Source: Pleurocapsa sp. MO_226.B13 (lineage in GTDB: Bacteria; Cyanobacteriota; Cyanobacteriia; Cyanobacteriales; Xenococcaceae). From it: a stretch of DNA of 37,261 nucleotides. Below the pieces are notes generated by a model. The model saw only the letters and a list, made by a program, of their open reading frames with translations, searched no databases and was not told where the DNA came from. Within the stretch, counting starts at the first letter, position 1; each line of letters begins with the position of its first letter. The DNA lies in assembly GCA_030064795.1 (NCBI GenBank), contig JASJEI010000057.1, forward strand, positions 1 through 37,261, given 5' to 3'. Shown piece after piece: positions 25,560 through 32,220 of this stretch. The translations under genes were made by a program, and so were the position numbers.

Positions 25560-26618
25560 TCAGTTCAATTTTTCAGCGATGTAATTTCCAACAGCAACTT
25601 CCGAACACTTTGTCTTCCACCAATCTAATGATTCTTGATGTTTCTTTTTCATCAGCTGCTGGTTATTTACCAACTTATCGATAAGATCTCCAAGCTCCTT
25701 CCAATCAGTTATTTGAATTGCAGGAGAGCGATCGTAGAACCATCTTGAAGGCAAAGCTTCTGTCACGACAATACAACCATATCTAATCGCCTCAAAAAAA
25801 CGATATGTCTCTAAAGAAGTTCCTCTGGGAACAAGAGATATTTTCGTATCCATCATTTTGGCAGAATAGCTTCTCTTATCCGCGCTACGTGCAGCATTAA
25901 AATCGGAAGTAACAGTTAGATCGAATTTAATCTCAGGATTATTTTTTCTAATCAAATCGATCGCACAGAGCATTTCCTTTCTAGAAATTATTTTCGGCGA
26001 TTTAAACCAGTATTTCCAAGACCAAATTGAATATAATTTATGTTCGATACTTCCAGCAAAAGAAACATCATACAAACGATCTTCTATTGCTTTGAGCGGC
26101 AAATCTAGTTGTTGATAATAACCTAAAGGAATGTCGTAAATCGGTGCAATTTTTGTTGCATTAGCTCCTCTATTTCTAAGATTCTTAAGTGTATAACTAA
26201 GCTGACCTGGCAGACCAACAATCCAGAGTTTGATGAAATTAACCAGTGTCATCAGATTTAAATATGAAGGCTTAGATAGAGGATTACATCCCAGTGTTGG
26301 ACGTATACCATAGCATTTAAATACCGCCCTTACCTGATGAGAATATTTTGGTATACGACACCACTCATCTCCGAGTAATATAGCCACAACCTTGTCTCCA
26401 TAGGATGGAAGCCGATCGAGGTTTTCCCAAGTTAGATAAAATACTAAGCCTTTGACTTGGAGACTTTTTTCCATAGCCTCAAATACTTTCGAGAAATAAG
26501 TAAGACTACAGTCAATATCGATTTTTGACTCAGAGTCAGATAAATCCCAATAAATTGGGTTATTGCTTCCTTTTAGACATATGTAGTATTCATTAGCAAG
26601 TAACTTGTTTTTAGTCAT
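25560..26618 (-). CDS. Exostosin-like glycosyltransferase
   Basis: A 352-residue soluble protein. The decisive region is near residues 255-290: KISLVPRGTSLETYRFFEAI followed by RYGCIVVTEALPSRWF. This matches the donor-binding region of exostosin/GT47-type enzymes (LxPRGxxxETxRxxEAIxxGCIPV). KIAPIYDIPLGYY and YDVSFAGSIEHK also fit this group (IPLG strand, F.G strand at the start of the second Rossmann domain). It probably transfers a sugar from a nucleotide donor in the cytoplasm during surface-polysaccharide synthesis. It is convergent with exoprotein 2 and divergent from the secreted glycosidase-like gene, so it is likely a single-gene transcript. Specificity is not readable. Confidence 0.75.
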   Translation of the reverse strand: MTKNKLLANEYYICLKGSNNPIYWDLSDSESKIDIDCSLTYFSKVFEAMEKSLQVKGLVFYLTWENLDRLPSYGDKVVAILLGDEWCRIPKYSHQVRAVFKCYGIRPTLGCNPLSKPSYLNLMTLVNFIKLWIVGLPGQLSYTLKNLRNRGANATKIAPIYDIPLGYYQQLDLPLKAIEDRLYDVSFAGSIEHKLYSIWSWKYWFKSPKIISRKEMLCAIDLIRKNNPEIKFDLTVTSDFNAARSADKRSYSAKMMDTKISLVPRGTSLETYRFFEAIRYGCIVVTEALPSRWFYDRSPAIQITDWKELGDLIDKLVNNQQLMKKKHQESLDWWKTKCSEVAVGNYIAEKLN

Positions 26619-26767
26619 ACTGAAGGTTAGAGCTAAAGTTGAACTAGAACTTCAAACTGGATACCCTAGCTAATCAAAAGATACAGTAAGGTTGAGCGTA
26701 ACAATCGATCGATGTCATGATAAACCAAAAGACATCGAAGCGATCGTAAGATTCCAAAATATTCCTT

Positions 26768-28177
26768 ATGAAAATTAGCAAGATCGTAACTCTGATTTCA
26801 ATCTTATTATTTACAGCCGGCTTAATAATCATCCAGGACATCAAGGCAGCTAAATCTTCTGTAACTTATCACATTCAAGCCCAGGCATCAGATGATTTTG
26901 TTGAGTCTATAGGCATCAATACCAAATTTGGTTATTGTCCTGGTTATCTTTGCGACAATTACCCAGAGGTCAAAGATTTGTTAGCTCAATCGGGAATTCG
27001 TTACATTCGAGACGTACCTTATCCTGAATCATGGCGCAGGAGAAAAGATTTGTATCGAGACCATGGTATTCAGATGGTAGCTGGAGCCGATCGCGATCCG
27101 GGTGAGCCATTAGATCCAGAAGCAATTCCAGAGCAACTAGATGCAATTAAATCTTGGGGAAAGATGATTGTGGGCATATCTGGCGTAAATGAATATGACA
27201 ATGAGGTTTATCAATCTTGCGCAGAAAGCGAAGGCTGCGATCCTACTTGGTCAGAAACAAGTTGGCCCAAAAGTTATCAAAAATTTCAACAGAGATTATA
27301 CAAATTAGTCAAAGCAGATCCAGAGCTAAATCATCTGCCCGTGATCCTCGGCCCCATGGCACATTTAAACAACTTACAACATCTAGACAATCTTGGTGAG
27401 GTTTGTGATAAAGGCAACGACCATCCTTATCCTGGTACTTGGGGTAAACCATCTCAAGAATCAGGCGGGGGAAATCCGAGACCGATCGACGAAGTAGTAG
27501 CAAAAGTTCACCAAGTCTGTCCTGACAAGAAACTGTGGATTACCGAAACTGGATATAAAGAGAGAATAGAGGGGGATTCTAGCGAAAATCTCATTTCCAG
27601 CCAGACTAAAGCCAAATACCTGCCACGAATTTATGCCAACTATTTCCAACAAGGACAGATTGAAAAAACTTTTCTGCATCAATTGATGGAAACAAGAGGA
27701 GACAGAACGGGATTTGGAATTATCGATATCAATTTACAACCAACCCCTGCATATTACGCGCTTAAAAATCTAATTTCACTTTTAGGAGAAGCAAACTGGG
27801 ATCGCCAAACTCAGTCGTGGGTTTATCCCACCGTAGAAACTGATTCTCTCAAATATACTCTTAAAGGCGATCTCAGCGATCTTAAACATCTGTTACTGCA
27901 AAAGAGCGATAAAACATTTTATTTACTGATTTGGCAAGAAGTTTATGCCTACGATTATGAACTCAATCGAGATTTAATTAATCCAGATCGCACGATTGAA
28001 TTTGAACTTAATGATGCAACTATAGAAGAGGCAAAAACCTATCTTTTGTTTAATGAAACTGAGCCATCAGCAGAACTATCTCCCCTGAAGACTTGGACTG
28101 ATGTCTCAAATCTCTCTCTTTCTGTCCCAGACCAGATCTTAGTCTTGGAATTTATGGCATCGGATCGGGGACAATGA
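26768..28177 (+). CDS. Secreted glycoside hydrolase-like protein (clan GH-A type)
   Basis: A 469-residue protein with an N-terminal signal or anchor (KIVTLISILLFTAGLIII). The central part (about 45-345) reads as a TIM barrel: IGINTKFGY, IRYIRDVPYP and MIVGISGVNEYDN, where Glu142 after Asn fits the NE acid/base of clan GH-A. LWITETGYKE supplies Glu260 as the candidate nucleophile at the end of strand 7. LHQLMETRGDRTGFGIID and PAYYALKNLISLL are typical late barrel elements. The last 110 residues look beta-rich (LLIWQEVYAYD). It would cut or remodel a glycan outside the cytoplasm, plausibly the polymer made by the local glycosyltransferases. Four cysteines lie in the exported part. Exact GH family not assignable here. 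Confidence 0.75.
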   Translation: MKISKIVTLISILLFTAGLIIIQDIKAAKSSVTYHIQAQASDDFVESIGINTKFGYCPGYLCDNYPEVKDLLAQSGIRYIRDVPYPESWRRRKDLYRDHGIQMVAGADRDPGEPLDPEAIPEQLDAIKSWGKMIVGISGVNEYDNEVYQSCAESEGCDPTWSETSWPKSYQKFQQRLYKLVKADPELNHLPVILGPMAHLNNLQHLDNLGEVCDKGNDHPYPGTWGKPSQESGGGNPRPIDEVVAKVHQVCPDKKLWITETGYKERIEGDSSENLISSQTKAKYLPRIYANYFQQGQIEKTFLHQLMETRGDRTGFGIIDINLQPTPAYYALKNLISLLGEANWDRQTQSWVYPTVETDSLKYTLKGDLSDLKHLLLQKSDKTFYLLIWQEVYAYDYELNRDLINPDRTIEFELNDATIEEAKTYLLFNETEPSAELSPLKTWTDVSNLSLSVPDQILVLEFMASDRGQ

Positions 28178-28333
28178 CTAGGGGAATTTTGTTTCTAGAT
28201 CGGAGTGGTAAATTGGGTGTTGCCGAATTAAGTCTCTTGGATCTATGGCCGTACAAAATTAGATGTGGAGAGAGACAATTTTGAATTCTGTTATTTGATT
28301 CAACCAAAAATTTTAGATAAGCTATCAAGATAA
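28174..28333 (+). pseudogene. Truncated, frameshifted remnant of a GT4 glycosyltransferase
   Basis: The ATG at 28174 overlaps the TGA of the glycosidase gene and opens a 36-codon frame that begins MTRGILFLDRSGKLGVAELS and continues LLDL, clearly homologous to the MKILFLDQSGKLGGAELSLL start of the intact GT4 at 28336. After LLDL the similarity stops. A second frame from 28250 reads TKLDVERDNFEFCYLIQPK and on to a TAA at 28331-28333, which looks like an internal part of a glycosyltransferase. The 5' end and an inner piece of an older gene were thus joined out of frame by a deletion. Confidence 0.8.
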
Positions 28334-28335
28334 AG

Positions 28336-29478
28336 ATGAAGATTTTGTTTTTAGATCAAAGTGGTAAATTAGGTGGAGCAGAATTAAGCCTTTTGGATCT
28401 GGCAAAATTTTACCGAAATTCCTGCTTAGTTGGTTTATTCGCTGATGGTCTATTTAGAGAAGTATTAGAACAACAACGAGTCCCCGTTCGCCTTCTATCC
28501 GCTCAGCCACTCAAGGTTAAGAAAGATAGTAATTTTTGGCAGAGCATCAGTAAAGTAGGACAGATAATTCCTCTAATTGGCGAAGTAGCTTCCCTTAGTA
28601 ATGATTACGATCTGATCTACGCCAACACTCAGAAAGCCATGGTAGTAGGGGCAATAGCTAGTTTTGTCAGTAAAAAGCCTCTAATCTATCATCTACGGGA
28701 TATTCTCTCCCCAGAACATTTTAGTCGAACTAATCGCCAATTAGCTGTATTATTGGCAAACCGCTTGGCTTCATTGGTTATTACCAACTCTCAAGCCACC
28801 AAAACCGCTTTTGTCGCCGCTGGTGGTAAAGAAGAACTAGTTCGCGTGGTCTACAATGGTTTCGATCTAGAAAAGTATCAAAATTCAGGCGATCGCCTTA
28901 CGGAATTACCACAACAGCTAAACTTAAAAGACAATTATGTCATTGGTCATTTCAGTCGTTTGTCTCCCTGGAAAGGTCAGCATATTTTAATCGAAGCATT
29001 AATCCATTGTCCGAATACGACTGCGCTTTTGGTCGGAGATGCTCTGTTTGGCGAAGATGAATATGTCGAGCAGTTACACCGACAGATCGAGCGGTTAGGT
29101 TTAGAGGAGCGCGTCCGTTTTTTGGGTTTTCGCTCGGATATCCCTCAGCTAATGTCGATCTGCGACCTAGTCGTTCATACCTCCACCGCCCCCGAACCTT
29201 TTGGACGGGTAATTGTCGAAGCGATGCTTTGTGGCAAACCAATTGTGGCAGCAGCAGCGGGAGGGGCAACAGAGTTAATCGAACAGGGTCAAACAGGTTG
29301 GCTTACTTCCCCTGGAGACGTATCCGAACTGGCTAAAATTATTCGCCAATGTCAGGAACAACCAGAAGCAACCGAGACGATCGCTCGGAGGGGAAAAATT
29401 GCTGCTACCGAGCGTTTCGATCTAGCAAATATCCAACAGCAAATCGATCGATGTTTAAAAATCACCGTCAGTCCTTAA
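28336..29478 (+). CDS. GT4 family glycosyltransferase
   Basis: A 380-residue retaining glycosyltransferase with the GT-B fold. The start LFLDQSGKLGGAELSLLDLA gives the acceptor-side glycine-rich loop. YVIGHFSRLSPWKGQHILIEA is the typical start of the donor domain with its WKG phosphate-contacting lysine. STAPEPFGRVIVEAMLCGKP is the E-x7-E block that binds the nucleotide sugar. No membrane segments. It starts three bases after the remnant of a relative and its stop overlaps that of the convergent small-protein gene. Probable role in extracellular or O-antigen-type polysaccharide synthesis; donor and acceptor unknown. Confidence 0.92.
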   Translation: MKILFLDQSGKLGGAELSLLDLAKFYRNSCLVGLFADGLFREVLEQQRVPVRLLSAQPLKVKKDSNFWQSISKVGQIIPLIGEVASLSNDYDLIYANTQKAMVVGAIASFVSKKPLIYHLRDILSPEHFSRTNRQLAVLLANRLASLVITNSQATKTAFVAAGGKEELVRVVYNGFDLEKYQNSGDRLTELPQQLNLKDNYVIGHFSRLSPWKGQHILIEALIHCPNTTALLVGDALFGEDEYVEQLHRQIERLGLEERVRFLGFRSDIPQLMSICDLVVHTSTAPEPFGRVIVEAMLCGKPIVAAAAGGATELIEQGQTGWLTSPGDVSELAKIIRQCQEQPEATETIARRGKIAATERFDLANIQQQIDRCLKITVSP

Positions 29479-29660
29479 CTGTGAAAAAATAGCCAACCGT
29501 AGCCTAAAAAAGCGATCGCCCACAATCCACCGTAAATATAACCTAGTTGCTTTTTGTAGTTACGGGAGCGATCTTTTTGGATTGCCAGGTGAATTGTCAA
29601 CGCTACAGGAGTCAGGCAAAAAACTATGGTTAAAGCGATCGCTATTTGATTTTCACTCAT
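29475..29660 (-). CDS. Small two-helix membrane protein
   Basis: A 61-residue protein with two hydrophobic segments (IAIALTIVFCLTPVALTI and YGGLWAIAFLGYGWLFF) joined by a short basic loop (QKDRSRNYKKQ). Its start lies three bases after the stop of the DUF456 gene, so it belongs to that transcript. The stop codon overlaps that of the convergent GT4 gene. I do not recognise a named family. Tight packing and clear helices support it as a real gene. Confidence 0.7.
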   Translation of the reverse strand: MSENQIAIALTIVFCLTPVALTIHLAIQKDRSRNYKKQLGYIYGGLWAIAFLGYGWLFFHS

Positions 29661-29663
29661 GGC

Positions 29664-30203
29664 TTAACTGACGAAGACTAAAGACCAAGTAGAATATATA
29701 AAAATACCTACTGCCAAAGCTGCTAGTAAAGCTTCGATGACGTTGCCAACAATTGAAGCAATAACAATACCCGCACTGGCTTTAAAAGCTTGTCTGACCC
29801 GCGTGTCCAGATCGAGGTCTCGGCGATAAAGATATTCGCCTACAAATGCTCCTAATACCGCACCAACCAAAACGCCAATCAAGGGGCCGCCAAAGGGCAA
29901 AGCGGGTAGTAAACCGACAAACCCCATTACCATGCCAGCGATCGCTCCATACTGACTCCATTTGCTAGCATTGCTCTGTTTTAAGCCAAAATAGAGGGCT
30001 AGATATTCTACTACTGCACTCAAAATTAACACTACAAAGATGAGCATCATCGGTAAACCAATACCTGCAAACCCAGTGGCAATACTCCAAATTAAAATAG
30101 CAACCAAGATCAGACTGCTGCCAGGAAGACCGGGAATCAGCGCGCCAATCACTCCTAATGCCATCATTGCCAAGACAATCCAATAAATAGTAGTTATATC
30201 CAT
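29664..30203 (-). CDS. DUF456 family membrane protein
   Basis: A 179-residue integral membrane protein with about five hydrophobic segments. The glycine- and proline-rich blocks IGALIPGLPGSSLIL and LLPALPFGGPLIGVLVGAVLGAFVGEYL are the signature of DUF456. The family is widespread in bacteria and has no established biochemical function. It starts two bases after the stop of the M48 protease gene and is followed by the small membrane protein, so the three are probably co-transcribed and may act together in envelope maintenance; this is only an inference from spacing. Confidence 0.88.
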   Translation of the reverse strand: MDITTIYWIVLAMMALGVIGALIPGLPGSSLILVAILIWSIATGFAGIGLPMMLIFVVLILSAVVEYLALYFGLKQSNASKWSQYGAIAGMVMGFVGLLPALPFGGPLIGVLVGAVLGAFVGEYLYRRDLDLDTRVRQAFKASAGIVIASIVGNVIEALLAALAVGIFIYSTWSLVFVS

Positions 30204-30205
30204 AA

Positions 30206-31057
30206 TTAAAGACGAGGGGCTACAACTTGTGTAAAGCGGTTTTTTCCTTCTTCTAGTCTGCCAGGAATCCCACTGGGGTATTCTCGCTCGATCAGACCCA
30301 CTAGCCTGTCGATCCGATTTCCAGGATTGGGATGAGTACTGATAAATTCTGGTTGTCTGCCCACACCACCTCTAGCAGAATCGAGAATTTTCATTAATTC
30401 TACAATCCCGACTGGGTTATATCCAGCTTCGGTCATAAACTGAAACCTCAGGCGATCGCTTTCTAGTTCGTCATCTCTACCATATTTGAGATTAATCATT
30501 TGATTGACTGCACGAGCTAAAATAGCTGCTTGTCTGCCACTTTCAGGAGTATCGCTGGCTGCAATACCAATGGCACCGACCAAGACACTACCCAACTGTT
30601 GTTTAGCCAAATGTTCTGCGCCATGTCTGCCAATTACATGACCGACTTCGTGACCCAAAACTCCTGCTAACTGGGCTTCGGAATTGAGTCGCTCTAATAA
30701 AGCTGCGGTGATAAATACCTGACCGCCTGGTAGGGCAAAGGCATTGACGGTTTGAGAATCGCGCAATAAATGAAACTCAAAGGGATAAGGAGAATTCTTA
30801 GCTGCCGAACTCTCTACTACCCTATTGCCTACCCGATCTATATATTCTTGCAAGATGCGATCGGGATATAAGTTACCATGTTGTGCTAACATTTTGGGCG
30901 CAGATTGACGACCAATAATAATTTCCTGCTGGGGAGTAAGCTGTACTCTTTGTCTTTCTCCTGTAATCGGATTTTCGCTGACGTTGGTAAAATAGTTAAA
31001 CATTCCCAAGATCGCGAAGATTACGCCTATTACCAGACGTATTAGTAATCTACTCAC
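30206..31057 (-). CDS. M48 family zinc metalloprotease
   Basis: A 283-residue protein starting with GTG. An in-frame ATG is not available further out, because that frame is closed by a stop. One N-terminal hydrophobic segment (LLIRLVIGVIFAILGMFNYF) anchors or exports it. The zinc site HEVGH is at residues 136-140, with the third ligand expected in DDELESDRLR near Glu197. NAFALPGGQVFITAALL before the site is the usual M48 strand. STHPNPGNRIDRL near residue 243 is the C-terminal family block. Compared with BepA it lacks a TPR tail and is closer in size to the LoiP/YcaL type. It likely degrades misfolded envelope proteins. First gene of the three-gene minus-strand unit. Confidence 0.93.
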   Translation of the reverse strand: MSRLLIRLVIGVIFAILGMFNYFTNVSENPITGERQRVQLTPQQEIIIGRQSAPKMLAQHGNLYPDRILQEYIDRVGNRVVESSAAKNSPYPFEFHLLRDSQTVNAFALPGGQVFITAALLERLNSEAQLAGVLGHEVGHVIGRHGAEHLAKQQLGSVLVGAIGIAASDTPESGRQAAILARAVNQMINLKYGRDDELESDRLRFQFMTEAGYNPVGIVELMKILDSARGGVGRQPEFISTHPNPGNRIDRLVGLIEREYPSGIPGRLEEGKNRFTQVVAPRL

Positions 31058-31185
31058 TCTTCATCTCTTGCTTTTTACAATCTTCTTGGCAAAATACTAT
31101 CACCTGTTGGTCTTGCTTCGAGCTTTTTTATATTATTTCTCCTTGAGACTGTACTTACTATTTTGAGCTTAGATCTCATGCAGAG

Positions 31186-31425
31186 ACAAGGACATGGCTT
31201 TTGAGGAAACACGGGGCATTCAAGGTGCGGAAACGGACATCTCACGGGTTCGAGGAGACCTCGAACCCCGTGTCCTCGTAAATTCCGCACACAGCCCCTC
31301 CTCAACAGTGCGGTTGGATATGCGTGACCTGGTGGCGCATCCCCCGCGCTCAAAAGTTTAAATTGTCCGTGCTAAGAGGGCAGACCCTGCGGATGGAACA
31401 TCCGCCAAGGAATGCTGCCCTAGCA
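31186..31425. ncRNA. Candidate structured non-coding RNA, three consecutive hairpins
   Basis: A GC-rich island in AT-rich surroundings that folds extensively. Hairpin A (31201-31305) is a long interrupted stem. TTGAGG pairs with CCTCAA, GGGGC with GCCCC, GTGCGGAA with TTCCGCAC, and GGACA with TGTCC. The top is GGTTCGAGG-AGA-CCTCGAACC, a perfect 9-bp helix (31247-31267). Hairpin B (31308-31349) pairs GTGCGG with CCGCGC and GGATATGCG with CGCATCC. Hairpin C (31371-31424) pairs GCTA with TAGC, GGGCAG with CTGCCC, and GCGGATG with CATCCGC around a GAA loop. No rRNA, tRNA, tmRNA, RNase P or SRP signature is recognised. A stand-alone HEARO/OMEGA-type RNA is one possibility. Strand is not determined. 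Confidence 0.6.
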
Positions 31426-31530
31426 AAGAAGTTAAAACTGAGAATAGTGCATTGTCATTGAGAGTTGGTATTAGCCGTCCTCTAAGATAAAATTATTTTC
31501 TCTTGTCTAATTGCATCCTTAGTTTAATCT

Positions 31531-32193
31531 ATGTCAATTAATAAAGTTTATTTATTTATTCCCAACCTTATTGGCTATACCAGATTGTTTTTTTATCTTA
31601 TCGGCTTTATCGGTCATAGTTTGGGTAGTTGGCAATCATGTATTGGTTGTTATGCGATCGCTTTTATTTTGGATGAATTTGATGGTCGGGCTGCCCGTGC
31701 CTACAATCAAAGTAGTAATTTTGGTGCAGCTCTAGATATGGTAGCGGATCGTTGTGCTACTGCTGGCTTGTGTCTGATTTTAGCGCAGTTATATCCTCAA
31801 TATTTACTGTTGTTTATCGGCGCGATCGCCCTGGATATCAGCAGCCACTATTATTTAATTTACGCTACGGGGATGCTGGGCCAAGCCAGCCATAAAGATT
31901 CTGCTCAATGGTCAACTAATGGATTAATGAAGCTTTATTATGGCAACAAAACTTTTATGGATATTTTGATTTTGGGGAATGAATTATTTTATATTTTGCT
32001 GTATCTCAATTTTTATCTTTTTGGTTTAACTTTTACAATTAATAATTGGAGTTTAAGCATTTGGCAATTGTTTTTATTAATTTGCTTGCCAATTTATCTG
32101 GTGAAACAGGCTACCAATGTTTTCCAGCTACAATGTGCAGCCCAAGAAATAGCCAAGATAGATTTAAGCGATCGCGACGACAACAACCATTAA
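31531..32193 (+). CDS. CDP-alcohol phosphatidyltransferase, eukaryotic-type phosphatidylinositol synthase-like
   Basis: A 220-residue membrane protein. The CDP-alcohol transferase motif is complete: Asp48, Asp51-Gly52, Ala55-Arg56, Gly65, Asp69 and Asp73 in LDEFDGRAARAYNQ and then FGAALDMVADR. Beyond this motif it matches eukaryotic phosphatidylinositol synthase along its whole length: VYLFIPNLIGYTRL near the start (human LFVPNLIGYARI), DRCATAGL after the motif (DRCSTMCL), ALDISSHYY (SLDVASHW), a SHK triplet, KLYYGNK and GNELFYILLYLNFYLFG (GNELFYCLLYLFHF). It should join CDP-diacylglycerol with myo-inositol or a related polyol phosphate at the membrane. The human comparison is from memory. 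It is convergent with the transglutaminase gene, with no inositol gene nearby. Confidence 0.85.
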   Translation: MSINKVYLFIPNLIGYTRLFFYLIGFIGHSLGSWQSCIGCYAIAFILDEFDGRAARAYNQSSNFGAALDMVADRCATAGLCLILAQLYPQYLLLFIGAIALDISSHYYLIYATGMLGQASHKDSAQWSTNGLMKLYYGNKTFMDILILGNELFYILLYLNFYLFGLTFTINNWSLSIWQLFLLICLPIYLVKQATNVFQLQCAAQEIAKIDLSDRDDNNH

Positions 32194-32220
32194 TTAATCT
32201 CCACAGTCGCGATCGCCTTT

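Noticed and set aside
31246..31270. GGTTCGA near 31247 as a T-arm of a tRNA or tmRNA
   Set aside because: The arm is part of a much longer hairpin. No acceptor stem, anticodon arm or tag-peptide frame is found around it.
31075..31353. A 92-codon minus-strand frame with many Pro, Cys and Arg residues
   Set aside because: It lies over the hairpin-rich segment. Its composition follows from the GC-rich palindromes, and it matches no protein type I know. The stem pairing explains the sequence better than coding does.
32194..32220. HIP1 octamer between convergent genes as a regulatory site
   Set aside because: HIP1 octamers are scattered through genes and gaps alike in this window and mark the lineage, not a specific site.
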